Source: Lineus longissimus
Taxonomy: Eukaryota > Nemertea > Pilidiophora > Heteronemertea > Lineidae
Length of the DNA stretch: 60,000 nt
Direction of reading: 5' to 3'
Assembly (NCBI RefSeq): GCF_910592395.1
Contig: NC_088320.1
Location: forward strand, 6,202,001 to 6,262,000
Part shown: positions 1 to 11,737 of the stretch, piece after piece
How positions within the stretch are numbered: the stretch's first letter is position 1
Layout of the letters: each line of letters starts with the position of its first letter
Position numbers and translations under genes: made by a program
Notes under the pieces: model-generated
What the model was told of the DNA's origin: nothing
The model's database searches: none
Seen by the model: the letters and a program-made list of their open reading frames with translations, nothing else

Positions 1-29
1 TTCATACTCTCGTCATAATGATTTTCCAG

Positions 30-126
30 GTTGATGAATATACGCCGGCCCTCAAAGACTTGAACCTCGCCCCAGGGGCTGACACCAAGTTGAATGGACC
101 AAAGTTCATCTATATGGGCAAAGACG
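30..126 (+). CDS. Nrx-IV: Nrx-IV-like exon: laminin-G segment
   Basis: The acceptor is TTTTCCAG just before base 30 and the donor is GTAAGT at 127. It reads VDEYTPALKDLNLAPGADTK followed by LNGPKFIYMGKD, strand-forming sequence of a laminin-G domain, and ends in phase 1. The spliced codon with the next exon gives Glu. Confidence 0.8.
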
Positions 127-3100
127 GTAAGTGCTGACGGTTTGGCCCTGGTTGCCAGTTTTGCATAATTGTAATCACTAATATCTACCCTGGCTGAAAA
201 TAGGCACCAATCAATCAGTATATCGCCACAAAATTGAAAACGGTGGCCTCCACACCGACTTAAAGGAGTGGAAATATTGCCCCCCCCCCTAATAAAAAAC
301 TGCACTGTGCCTGTGCATGATCGACGTCCAAATTCCAGCCCATGTACTGCCAACTTCTCAGCCAGTCGACTACAGACATGGCTGGAAACTGAGCTGTGGG
401 GACTGCTAAAGTGCTAGGTGAACTTGCTTGATTGCAAACTCACTCCCTTGCAATAAATCCTTCAAACTGTAGCTGGTCATCGTGTGCCCCTCATCAATTT
501 TCGGCGCTAGAATATCATTTTTATTTTCTCTGATAAACCTTTTTGGTCGATATTTTGTCATCTTTTTACTTAAAGACTTCACTTCACTTTTCCAGAGGGC
601 ACCAAGACCGGTGAGGGCTTCACCGGGTGCATCTACAGGGCCAAGTTCAACAACATCTACCCCCTGAAACTGGCTTTTAACGCTCCCAGGCCACCGAATA
701 TTATTCTATCCCCTCCAGGTACGTTGACTCATACGAAAGTGCTTCTGCTAATTTCTATGTTGCAGTTAGCCATGAGAGATTATCGGGCTTCCATTCACTT
801 ACATTACTTCCTCGAGGAAAATTAATCTGAAGTTTACGTAAGACAGTGGAATCTCTCTATTAAGTTTGAAAACATTTTGACGTTGAAGTGTATTGCCAAC
901 ATTTTTTAAACAATTTCTTACTTGGTCATGTCAGTGGCAGTATTTTTGGCAAACTATACAAGATATGTCTTCAGACTTATTACATTTTGCCCAAAATATC
1001 ATTGCACTGGAACTAAAATTGATTCGAATTGACCAGACTGTGTTCATACTCCATAGTGATTTGAATATTCTACGATACTTTTGCTATCATTAGATTTACG
1101 CGAGGACAAGTGTGGGTTTGAGGAGATACTTCCGCCCCACGAACCGTACGAAACACGTACACTGGACGCTAAAATAGAAGCCCCGCCTCCGTTATACAAA
1201 GTTGATCGTGGTCGTCACGATGCCCTCTTGGGAGGTAAAACACATTACAATCGAGCGAGAATCCGTCTAGCTTCTCTTTATTTTCGCAAGGCTTCGTTAG
1301 ATATCCTTTCCGCTCTTGGCTTCAGCTTCTTAGCCTGGAGAATTTGCTTTTCACAGCTGTCGAACATTTTCCTTGACACTCCAGAGCATTTTTTTCTCGC
1401 GAAAATCAATGCCTGGGAACTGTGAGCCATTGTCATTACTGTAAATAGCTACGTAAGTTGTATAATAGCGAGATGCAATTCGAAACACAGGATTGAGTGA
1501 AAATGTTCGTCAGCACGTGGGAGGTAGAGCTTAGGGTGCGGTTGCTTTTATCCATGGCGCTTTTCCCAAAACACGGTGTTCTCCAAGTTTTTCTGTAGAT
1601 ATATTGTAAATTGCTTACTTGCCGTTTCCTTAAAACAGATATGCGTGAGGATAAGTGCGGTTTCGAGGAAATTTTACCACCTCCGGAACCAATTGAGCAG
1701 AGAACTGAAAATGTGGACATTCTTATTCCACCTATGGAACCGGTTAAAACCGCCGGTATAAATGGTCCAATTCTCGGAGGTAATATAGATGTCACCACCG
1801 TGCGGCTCGCCATAGATGTAGGATAGTAGACCTCGCCCCCCCCCCCTCCCAGTTTTCGTTGTGCCTGGTTTCGGTTGCGTGCTTTGTGCATGTTGCGGTG
1901 TCTTACTGTCAGGGAATGATAACTGTTTCCGAAAATTCCATCGAACATAAACAAAGAAAATTTTCGCTGTTTTGAGAAAACTGTTTAAACGAAAATTCTA
2001 CATCACTCTGTACTTTTGCAGAGGTGGCAGCACCTGTTATTAAATTTCGTTGACTGACATCCCGATTCATTTGGTGTGAATCGGGATGTCCGTCGTCAAT
2101 ATTTCATAGCATTTGACCGCTAGCTCACTATTGTATGTTCAGCTGGGTGTGGTGCGTGAAGTGATTACGTCATGCATGATACACTCTTGACTAAAAAAGT
2201 GTTCTTTTCAATGTCACATCGCGACGGATATTTTGAACGATAAACGTCGTATGACGTCATGATCATTATCTGTCAGGTGCTGCCCCCTATAGCAAGAATC
2301 CTAATTTGGAATGGAAGTGCATTTCCGTACTTGATGTCTTTGGAAAACATTCTCGCTCCTTCGCAGTAATTCACTGATGTAAATAATGCTAAGCTTTATC
2401 CCTTCAGCAGAGGTCGCCTCCCATTGCATTCATCACCTGTGGTGTTCTCCAAATGGTCTTGTTCAGCCAGACAGCAGACTTCCTTGAAAAAAATTGATCG
2501 AGAGGGCAGTTTATATTAGAGTTGTTCTCAATTTAGTATTATGTTGCAACTGTCTCAGTCATCGGAAAGTCCTGCATGCCAGCTGATTTCCTGCGACTTC
2601 AATAACTGAGCCAGCTGCAAATCCACAACAACTCTAATGGCTAATGCTAATCAACTCTAAAAAACCCATCTCAATGCTGAAGCAATCATAATGCTTTATC
2701 GCAAAGGCATTTTCATGCAAAATCAGTCCCTGAATACCTAGTTACAGACACCGAGCGTCTGCTGTGGTGGAGTGCCGGAATTCATAGGAGGTGTTCAGTC
2801 TGCTTGGCCAACGTCAGACCTTTGGAGATCTCCACTCGCTGTACATGTCGCTTTTAGTCATCCTAGCTTGGCATTGTATACATTTTGCTTATTTCGCTGT
2901 CGATAGTTATGAAGGAAGATATGTGCGGCTTTGTTGAGGTGCTGCATCGGCCAGAGAAACAGGAAAATCGCCTCCCTCCCCCCGTAGAATTCGTAGCGTT
3001 CCCTGAAACCGAGCGTAGCAATACGAACGGTGCTGTGTTGGGTGGTAAGTACGCCTGGTAGTGGTCGCCCGACCATCAGGAGAATTTGATATTCTGTTTG

Positions 3101-4946
3101 ACAGTAGTGGTCACCCGACAATCAGGAGAATTTGATATTCCGTTTGACATTCTAACACAACTCGATTGCAATGTTGCATATAACATGCACCGCGCCTTCC
3201 ATGGAGATTGGCGCGGTCAAATCTCTGTCTTGACAACAGCATGGCGGATCAGATGGATGAATCTCTGGTATTTGGTCTTGATTAACAAACTAACATTATT
3301 TGCATCCCGTTGAATTCGGTGTGGATTTATAACAATCGCCCTCTCACTTCTTTCCACTCTCCAAAACCGTTTTCATTCCTTCTCTTCACATTCGAACCTT
3401 CTTTTTGTGTGGTGCATGTAGGTATTTGTGGCAAACTTCTCTTTTCAGTGTAACGTCTGATCAGTGTTCGCTTTTCCTCAGTGTTACCCATCGTTCCAAT
3501 GCCAGCTTATCTACGTGTGTGAATTGACTATTGTCTTATACTTGAAACTTTAATAGTTCACAGGCCCATCTCATTATGGAGGTATAAATAATTTATACCT
3601 CCATGATCTCATGTAGTTCAAATATCATCTTGATATATACACGTAGAGTAACATAAACATGTACCACTGTTCACTGCGTTTCGACAGATACTCGATAATA
3701 TACACTATGTTCGACATGGAAGACCCTTCAAATTTCATCCAATTGGACAAAAACTAAAACTTCCCACATACGTATATCCCTGGGACTTTTTGAGTAGCTA
3801 TTAAGACCATTCATAATGATATCTGGCAAATATTTTCTTCAAAGGTTTAATCAAATGTTGACTTTGCAGCAAGTTTTTTCCAACTGTCCTCGTGTCAAAC
3901 TGGTAAAGCACACTCCTGTACATTGTTATGTGTATCGTACTACAATGCATGCAGACTTTCTTCATGCATTGTAGTACAATACACATAACAATGTACAGGA
4001 GTGTGCTTTACCAGTTTGACATGAGGACAGTTCTACATGCACTGTAGTACAATACACATAACAATGTACAGGAGTGTGCTTTACCAGTTTGACATGAGGA
4101 CAGTTCTACATGCACCGTAGTACAATACACATAACAATGTACAGGAGTGTGCTTTACCAGTTTGACATGAGGACAGTTCTACATGCACCGTAGTACAATA
4201 CACATAACAATGTACAGGAGTGTGCTTTACCAGTTTGACATGAGGACAGTTCTACATGCACCGTAGTACAATACACATAACAATGTACAGGAGTGTGCTT
4301 TACCAGTTTGACAGGAGTGTGCTTTACCAGTTTGACATGAGGACAGTTCTACATGCACCGTAGTACAATACACATAACAATGTACAGGAGTGTGCTTTAC
4401 CAGTTTGACATGAGGACAGTTCTACATGCACTGTAGTACAATACACATAACAATGTACTGGAGCTTGCTTTACCAGTTTGACATGAGGACAGTTCTACAT
4501 GCACTGTAGTACAATACACATAACAATGTACAGGAGCTTGCTTTACCAGTTTGACATGAGGACAGTTCTACATGCACTGTAGTACAATACACATAACAAT
4601 GTACAGGAGTGTGCTTTACCAGTTTGACATGAGGACAATTGGTAAGAACTTCTGCAAAGTCAACATTGGATAAAACGTTTGAAGAAAATTTTGCCAGATA
4701 TCTTTGCAGTTTGATTCCGGCCAGTTTTACGTATTATTTATTTCGTTTGCAGGCATCCTGGCAGCTGTGTTTGTTGTGCTCATCATCATCATCATCATCG
4801 TGGCGTGCCAGATGACCAAGCAGAAGGGCGCCTATAAGACGCAGGAGGCCAAGGGAACAGAAAACGCGGAAAATCCGGATTTTGCGATTCTTCAGGAGAG
4901 ATCCGGACAGCCGGAAGTGTCGCGGAAACGAGAAATCTTCATCTAG
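30..4946 (+). CDS. Nrx-IV: Neurexin-IV / contactin-associated-protein-like gene, 3' part (C-terminal end of the protein)
   Basis: Exons at 30-126, 596-718, one of (1094-1234, 1639-1779, 2907-3044), and 4753-4946. All joins are phase 1 and stay open. The family are single-pass cell-adhesion proteins of septate/paranodal junctions. They carry a discoidin domain, laminin-G domains and EGF modules outside the cell, and a short tail that binds band-4.1 and PDZ proteins. The sequence shows the end of the last laminin-G domain (FTGCIYRAKFNNIYPLKLAF), a stalk with a conserved KCG/MCG cysteine that should close the laminin-G disulphide, an LGG just before the membrane, a transmembrane run (ILAAVFVVLIIIIIIVACQ), and a tail with KGAYKTQEAKGTENAEN, the glycophorin-C/4.1-binding type motif. 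The C-terminus EIFI fits a PDZ ligand of the CASPR type. The 5' part of the gene lies outside the window. The family call is strong; the exact orthologue is not settled. Confidence 0.88.
596..718 (+). CDS. Nrx-IV: Nrx-IV-like exon: end of the last laminin-G domain
   Basis: It is bounded by CTTTTCCAG and GTACGT. It encodes GTKTGEGFTGCIYRAKFNNI then YPLKLAFNAPRPPNIILSPP. The G-C-[IL]-x-R-x-x-[FY]-N-x-x-x-[PL]-L-K pattern is the typical C-terminal end of CASPR/neurexin-IV laminin-G domains. The Cys here should pair with the Cys in whichever stalk exon follows. The exon ends in phase 1. Confidence 0.85.
1094..1234 (+). CDS. Nrx-IV: Alternative juxtamembrane stalk exon A (47 codons)
   Basis: The exon is 141 nt, phase 1 to phase 1, with acceptor ATTAG and donor GTAAAA. 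It begins DLREDKCGFEEILPPHEPYE and ends in ALLGG. The start, the Cys, the EEILPP block and the terminal LGG match exon B closely, while the middle differs. The polypyrimidine tract before it is poor and the donor is weaker than that of exon C, so its use may be conditional. It is homologous to exons B and C; see the findings. Confidence 0.8.
1639..1779 (+). CDS. Nrx-IV: Alternative juxtamembrane stalk exon B (47 codons)
   Basis: The exon is 141 nt, phase 1 to phase 1, with acceptor AAAACAG and donor GTAATA. It begins DMREDKCGFEEILPPPEPIE and ends in GPILGG. It is the same length as exon A and about 60 percent identical to it by eye. It places the same Cys and the same LGG before the transmembrane exon. 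Confidence 0.82.
2056..2090. repeat. Perfect 14-bp-stem hairpin in the intron between stalk exons B and C
   Basis: Bases 2056-2069 (GACATCCCGATTCA) and 2077-2090 are exact inverted copies around a 7-nt loop. It stands alone in the intron with no array around it. Confidence 0.85.
2907..3044 (+). CDS. Nrx-IV: Alternative juxtamembrane stalk exon C (46 codons)
   Basis: The exon is 138 nt, phase 1 to phase 1, with acceptor CGATAG and donor GTAAGT. It begins VMKEDMCGFVEVLHRPEKQE and ends in GAVLGG. It keeps the KED-x-CGF-x-E-x-L core of exons A and B but is the most diverged. Its donor is the consensus one of the three. Confidence 0.78.
3576..3604. repeat. 29-bp perfect palindrome
   Basis: ATGGAGGTATAAAT is followed by one A and then its exact reverse complement. 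It lies in the intron between stalk exon C and the transmembrane exon. It could be a cruciform or hairpin, or a relict of a small inverted-repeat element. Confidence 0.85.
3819..4701. mobile_element. Foldback/MITE-like element with long terminal inverted repeats and an internal 73-bp satellite
   Basis: The left end (ATATCTGGCAAA...) and the right end (...TTTGCCAGATAT) are inverted copies over roughly 130 bp. The inversion includes one whole copy of the internal unit (left copy at about 3893-3955 in reverse orientation). Between them are about nine head-to-tail 73-bp units containing TACAATACACATAACAATGT. One unit has a short 20-bp internal duplication at about 4300-4325. I found no clear target-site duplication. 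It is similar in plan to the satellite-bearing MITE/Helitron-like elements of molluscs and other invertebrates, but no family is assigned. Confidence 0.75.
4753..4946 (+). CDS. Nrx-IV: Transmembrane and cytoplasmic tail exon, with stop
   Basis: The acceptor is TTTGCAG and the stop is TAG at 4944-4946. The transmembrane segment has six consecutive Ile codons written as a perfect (ATC)6 microsatellite, so length change there would alter the membrane helix. The tail holds GAYKTQEAKGTENAEN, then a short charged stretch ending SRKREIFI. Confidence 0.88.
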
Positions 4947-6330
4947 AATTTGTACAGCTAATTTTATATTCGTCCTATGCATTGAAAAACTGGTCGTTGA
5001 TTTGGGGTCGGGTTCCAGCCTTGTTTGTGTGGGTTTGGGAAGTTTGTTGTCGCTTGGCAGGGTAGATTAATACAGGGATGTCAAATTTCAGATTTTTGGG
5101 AAATTCTGAATGTCGATAGCTGGTACGTAAAGATCTCTTTCTCAGCTTTCTGTGGATTTTTGAATTTTCGAAATCGGACCAAAAATAAGCATTTCATAGG
5201 CACTTTCCTGTAAGGGAGTGCAAATCAAAAGGGAAGATTTTCACCCAAAAAAATTCAGAGTTTTTCGCCGAAGCTCATTGACATCTCTGGCAGTAGCATT
5301 TGGACTTGACGCTAGTGTTACTACCAACGTCCAGGGGTTGAGGATCTACTAGATAAGGGGTTAAGAAAACATGGATATTTAGGATGAAACTTAGTAGATA
5401 AGCTATGATTGTGATATGTCATTTATCCGTCACCTGTCCCAATCTCGTCAGTTTCATCAACATTTTCTAAGCGGCCAGAAAGTCGCTCATGGTGGATTAG
5501 ATGATAACCAGCCTTCTCTCATTTCTTCGGGACCAAAACCTACATGTGTCAGATAAAAGTTAGGAGCATTATATCGACACATATGCTTTATAAAGCAAGA
5601 AAACTATTATTTTTACCCACTTTCTTTTTTTTTGACAGTGGGTTACTATAATGACCAATAGCATATCAAGTTTTCACTCCAAAACGTACCAGTACATATC
5701 TTGCAATTTGTCTGTTAGTGACGGCATATTATAGTTTTTAGGCAATTAATTTTTATTCATATATTTACTTGTTTGTAAATACTATAATTATACGCTTTGC
5801 TGCGATATATAGACATGAGTTGGGTTCCGTGTTACACGCAAATTACGGTTTAAAGGACGAATTTGTTATATTCTCACATGTGATCTATTCGATTACAAAA
5901 CATTTGTAAGTTGTAATTGTAATTCTTGAGCAATGCGGGACCTCACTTTTGACCTTAGGGGTGGGCCAGGCTCGCTGTGGTTTAAACTTGGCCAATGTTA
6001 AATGCTTGCTCCGACGGTTAATGGTAATGTCATGGCAACCTCAAACGTTGTCAAGAATGTCAGCTTATGCGTATTGAGTCGATTTTATTTGTAAAAATCA
6101 GGCATACGTCCCAGTATTTTGTCGACTGACCTAGATTGCTTCATTCATTGTATATTTTTGTGCTTTGAGCATGTAGACTGTAGCATATTGTATGCCTGGG
6201 ATCTCGTATTATAAAGTTTAGGCGTGAAGCAGATTTATTTGTGTCCGATTGCCGTAGCCGCCCAATATATCAAATGTAATGTTCAGCCATCAGAATTTTA
6301 GGCGGAGACGTCTACCTAAAATTTGTGTTA
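4947..6330 (+). other. 3' UTR of the Nrx-IV-like gene and flanking AT-rich DNA
   Basis: No convincing coding exon was seen after the TAG. The tract is AT-rich. A canonical AATAAA lies further on, at about 6692. I see no closer canonical signal, so the UTR end is not fixed. Confidence 0.4.
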
Positions 6331-6399
6331 TGATATTCCTTAGATTGTTTAAGATTGGAACTAGTCCTGTGGTTTTTGACCCTGGGGCATCTCATGGAA

Positions 6400-6620
6400 A
6401 CCATGAACACAAATGAGCTGCTATATCGGCACGACAACCTGGGGATTTTGACCGGTATCCATTTCAACACCGAAGTGGACAAAGACAAGTAAGACCAAGA
6501 GACCTGCCCAGGGTCTCGGGCTGAGTGTGGGGTTCGAATCAGGGACCTCTTGACCGATAGCCTTCTGTCCGAAGTCCAAGCCATGAAATCACACGGTTTT
6601 TTGATGCACTGTTCTGGGGA
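6400..6620 (-). mobile_element. tRNA-derived SINE relict (probable)
   Basis: Read on the minus strand there is GGCTTGGACTTCGG (A-box-like/anticodon-arm-like) followed about 40 bp later by GGTCCCTGATTCGAACCCC (B-box, T-arm-like). There is no complete tRNA cloverleaf, and the body continues beyond the tRNA part. The ends are approximate. Confidence 0.45.
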
Positions 6621-7329
6621 CCGAAACTAGCAGGACTATTTCTGACTGATGAACTTTGTAAAAAAAGTCCATTCAAAGAAGGCAGAGTGGGAATAAAAAT
6701 TCTAACTTGCCAATTTATTCTATATATCATATAATTGTAAACTTGTAAGCGTTTTGCTTTGTACATATCATTTATATAAAAATGAAATATCATTGTCGAA
6801 TAATTTGTAAAAATTTGAATATATTGTAACATTTTATACATTGTGAAAATCTGCAACTGAGAAGTCAGCTGCCGTCAATTATGGACAGAGGTAATGTGAC
6901 TTTTTTTTATCCAAATTCTTTAGAAGAATACATATAATCATTGTTGCACGGACAAATTATTATCTTTCGAAATGATTGAAAACGATGACTAGTTGTTTTG
7001 TCACAATCCTTATTTAAACAAATTTCCAAACTTGACTCGAGTCATTTTTCACACCTAAACAAACATTGTTCACTTGATAATAGTGACAGAAGAATATCTT
7101 TTAATGTACAGGCTTGGTTCATGAGATTGTGCCATGAAATGCGTTCTGATATCTCGTACCAGATTTTATTGCTTGTCCAAAAAAACAATACCAAATTTTC
7201 TTGATACACTCTGTACACCTATGTACATGTATATTACTTGCCCCCTTTAGTTTATTTCAATCATATCAATAAATCGCCAAATTTATTAAGAATATATCTG
7301 GCTTGTGTCTGTTTGATTGTAAGAAAATT
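6621..7329. other. AT-rich intergenic DNA
   Basis: Nothing recognisable was seen apart from an AATAAA at 6692-6697 that could serve as a distal poly(A) signal for the upstream gene. Confidence 0.4.
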
Positions 7330-9965
7330 ACATTCCTCCTGTTTTACCAGCCACAAGTTGTTGAAGATGGGAGACGAGACCTCCTGTTCAACCAGCGGAG
7401 GTGAAAGACAGGGGACTATTCCTCCTGTTACACCAGCCACAACTTGTGAAAGATGGGAGACTAGACTTCCTGACATGCCACTTACATGTTATGAATTACA
7501 TCAGGGACTATTCTTCCTGCTACACCAGCTACATGTTATGAATTACATCAGGGAATATTCTTCCTGCTACACCAGCCACAATTTGTGAAAGGAAGGGACT
7601 ATTCCTCCTGCTACACCAGTCAAAAGTAATGAAAGAGGAGGGACTTGCCTCCTGCTACACCAGCCACAAGTTGTGAATTACATCAGGGACTATTCTTCCT
7701 GTTACACCAGCCAGAAGTTGTGAGGACACGGGACGATTCCTCCTGCAACACCAGCCACAAGCTGTGAAAGCTGGGAGACTAGACCTCCTGCTTCACCAGC
7801 TACAAGTGATGAATTACATCAGGGACTATTCTTCCTGCTACACCAGCCACAAGTTGTGAAAGGAGGGGACTAGTCATCCTGCTACACCAGTCAAAAGTAG
7901 TGAAAGAAAAGGGACTTGCCTCCAGCTACACCAGCTACAAGTTGTGAAAAAGGGGAGACAGGACCTCCTGTTCAACCAGCCAATTATAGTGGTAACAGAC
8001 AGGGTACTATTTCTCCTGTTACACCAGCCACAAGTTGTAAAAGACGGGAGACGGCACCTCCTGCTACAGCAGCTACAAGTTATGACCTTATGTTGTGAAA
8101 GACATGGGCCTATGTCTTCTCATTCTGCAACACCAGCCACAAGTTCCGAAAGACAGGGGACTATTCCTGCTGCTACACCAGCCACAGGTTGTGAAAGATG
8201 GGGACTATTCCACCTGCTACACAAGTCACAAATTGTGAAAGACGGGAGACTAGACCTGTTCAACCAGCTTGCGGTTGTGAAAGAAGGGGATCTACTCCTC
8301 CTGCTATATCAGCCACAAGTTGTGAAAGACTGGAGACTACAAATGTAGACCTCCTGCTTTACCACCCAGAGAATGTGAAAGACAGGGGACTCTTCCACCT
8401 GCTACACCAACCACAAGTGGTGAAAGACGGGGGACCTCCTTTTACGCCAGCCAGCGGTTGTGAAAGACCGAGGACTATTTCTCCTGCTACACTAGCCACA
8501 AGTACGTTATGTAGTAAAAGAGAGAAGACAAGACCTCCCGTTCAACCAGCCAGCGGTTGTGTAGAAGACAGGGGACTTTTCCTCCAGTTGCACCACCAAC
8601 AGGAGACAGGACCACCTCTTACACCAGCCAGCTATGATGAAAGACAGGGGTCTTTTCATCCTGCTACACCATCCACAAGTTGTGAAAGACTGGAGACTAC
8701 AAATGTAGACCTCCTGCTTTATCACCCAGAGAATGTGAAAGACAGGGGACTATTCCTCCTGCTACACCAGCCAAAAGCTATGAAAGATGGGAGATTAGTA
8801 ATGTAATGTAAAATGTAATGTGTCCCCCTGCTACACCAGCTACAAGTTATGAAGGACATCAGGGGACTATTCTTCCTGCTACACCAGTCCCAAGTTGTGA
8901 AAGGAGGGGACTATTCCTCCTACCACACCAGTCAAAAGTTGTGAAAGAGAGGGGACCTGCCTACCGCTACACCAGCCACAAGTCGTGAGGACAGGGGACT
9001 ATTCCTCCTGCTACACCAGTCAAAAGGGACTTGCCTCCTGCTATACCAGCCACAAGTTGTGAAAGAAGGGAGAAGTAGTGAAAGACAGGGGACCTCCTTT
9101 TACGCCAGCCAGCGGTTGTGAAAGACCGAGGACTATTACTCCTGCTACACCAGTCACAAGTACATTATGTAGTGAGAGAGAGAAGACTGGACCTCCCGTT
9201 CAACTAACCAGCGGTTGTAGAAGACATGGGACTATTGCTCCTGCTACACCAGCCACCAGATGTGAAAGATGGGAGACTAGACCGCCTGCTACAGCAGCTA
9301 CAAGTTATGACCTGATGTTGTGAAAGACATGGGCCTATGCCTTCTCATTCAGCAGCACAAGCCACAAGTTGCGAAAGACGGGGGACTCTTCCACCTGCTA
9401 CACCAACCGCAAGTAGTGAAAGACAGGTGACATCCTTTTACGCCAGCCAGCGGTTGTGAAAGTCCGAGGGCTATTTCTCCTGCTACACCAGCCGCAAGTA
9501 TGTTATGTAGTGAAAGAGAGAAGACGAGACCTCCCGTTCAACTACCCAGCGGTTGCAGAAGACAGGGGACTATTCCTCCAGCTGCACCAGCCACAGGAGA
9601 CAGGACCTCCTGTTACACCAGTCAGCTCTGATGAAAGACAGGGGTCTTTTCATCCTGCTACACCAGCCACAAGTTGTGAAAGACGGGAGACTACAAATGT
9701 ACACCTCCTGCTTTACTACTCAGCGAATGTGAAAGATAGGGGACTATTCCTCCTGCTACACCAGCCAAAGGCTGCGAAAGATGGGAGATTAGACCTCCTG
9801 CTGCACCAGCTACTAGTTATGAAGGATATCAGGGGTCTATTTTCCTGCTACACCAGTCACAAGTTCTAAAAGGAGTTGACTATTCCTCCTGCTACTCCAG
9901 TCAAAAGTTCTGAAAGACAGGGGACCTGCCTCCTGCTACAACAGTCACAACTTGTGAGGACAGGG
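7330..9965. repeat. Minisatellite, left part (45/90-bp units, orientation 1)
   Basis: It is a diverged tandem array with the core CACCAGCCACAAGTTGTGAA alternating with CCTGTTCAACCAGCC... units. It is the reverse complement of the array that follows at 9966. The units here are the most diverged and are irregularly arranged, with several internal segment duplications (for example, 8430-8560 resembles 9080-9200 and 9430-9550). Confidence 0.93.
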
Positions 9966-11737
9966 TTTCCCATCGTTCACAGCTTGTGGCTGGTGTAGCA
10001 GGAGGAACAATCACCTATCTTTCACAACTTGTAGCTGGTGTAGCAGTAGGAATAGTCCCCTGTCTTTCACCTCCGCTGGCTGGTTGAACAGGAGATCTCG
10101 TCTCCCGTTTTCCACAAGTTGTGGCTGGTGTAACAGGAGGAATAATCCACTGTCTGTTACCACTACTGGCTGGTTGAACAGGAAGTCTTTTCTCCCTTCT
10201 TTCACAACTTGTAGCTGCTTTAGCAGGAGGCAAGTTCCGTCTCTTTCACTACTTTTGATGTAGCAGGAGGAAAGTTCTCTCCTTTCCAAACTTGTGGCTG
10301 CTTTAGCAGGAAGAATAGTCCCTGATATCCTTCATAACTCGTAGCTTTTGTAGCAGGAGGATTAGTCCTGTCTGTAAAGCAGGAGGTGTACATTTGCAGT
10401 CTCCCGTCTTTCACAACATGTCAATGGTGTAGCAGGATGATAAGACCCCTGTCTTTCATCAGAGCTGGCTGGTGAAACAGGAGGTCCTGCCTCCTGTGGC
10501 TGGTGCAGCTAGAGGAATAGTCTCCTGTCTTCTACAACCGCTGGCTGGTTGAACGGGAGGTCTAGTCTCCTCTCTCTCACGACATGATGTACTTGTGGCT
10601 GGTGTAACAGGAGAAATAGTCCTCGGTCTTTCACAACCGCTGGCTGGCTTAAAAAGAGGTCCCCTGTCTTTCAGTACTTGTGGTTTGTGTAGCAGGTGGA
10701 AGAGTCCCCTGTCTTTCACATTCTCTGGATGGTAAAGCAGGAGGTCTACCTTTGTAGTGTCCAGTCTTTCACAAGTTGTGGCTGGTGTAGCAGGAGGAGT
10801 AGACCCCCGTCTTTCACAACCGTAGGCTGGTTGCACAGGTCTAGTCTCCCGTCTTTCACAATTTGTGGCTTCTGTAGCAGGTGGAACAGTCCCCATCTTT
10901 CATAACTTGTGGCTGGGGTGGAGGAATAGCCCCTGTCGTTCACAAGTTGTGGCTGGTGTCGCCAGAGCAATAGCCCTCTGCTTTTCACTATTTTTGGCTG
11001 GTGTAGCAGGCGGAACAGTCACTTATATTTCACTTCCACTGGTGGTGTAGCAGGAGGAATAGTCCCCTGTCTTTCACAACTTGTGGCTGCTGTACCAGGA
11101 GGAATAGTCCCCTATCTTTTAACACCGCTTGTCTAGTCTCCCGTCTTTCACGACTTGTGGCTGGTGTAGCAGGAAGAAATGTCCCTGTTTTTCACAACTT
11201 TTGACCAGTGATGCAGGCGAAATACATGTACTCCCCTGTCTTTCACAACTTGTGGCTGGTGTAACAGCAGGAATAGTCCCCTGTCTTCCGCAACTTGTGG
11301 CTGGTGTTGCAGAATGACAAGGCATATGCCCATATCTTTCACAACATTAGGTCATAACTTGTAGCTGGTGTAGCAGGCGGTCTAGTCTCCCATCATTCAC
11401 AGCTTGTGGCTGGTGTAGCAGGAGGAACAGTCCCCTGTCTTTCACATTCGCTGGATGGTAAAGCAGGAGGTATCGTCTCCCGTCTTTCACAGCTTGTGGC
11501 TAATGTAACAGGAGGAATAGTCCCCTGTCTTTCACATTCGCTGGATGGTAAAGCAGGAGGTATCGTCTCCCGTCTTTCACAGCTTGTGGCTAATGTAACA
11601 GGAGGAACAGTCCCCTGTCTTTCACATTCACTGGATGGTAAAGCAGGAGGTATCGTCTCCCGTCTTTCACAGCTTGTGGCTAATGTAACAGGAGGAATAG
11701 TCCCCTGTCTTTCACATTCGCTGGGTGGTAAAGCAGG

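Noticed and set aside
1436-1954. 172-codon frame on the minus strand
   Set aside because: It is antisense to stalk exon B and its introns, whose plus-strand reading is clearly homologous to exons A and C.
4734-4982. Minus-strand frame with an Asp run
   Set aside because: It is the complement of the transmembrane exon; the Asp run is the complement of the ATC repeat.
6400-6620. Functional tRNA gene
   Set aside because: B-box-like and A-box-like pieces are present, but no full cloverleaf with paired acceptor stem can be drawn. SINE relict is preferred.
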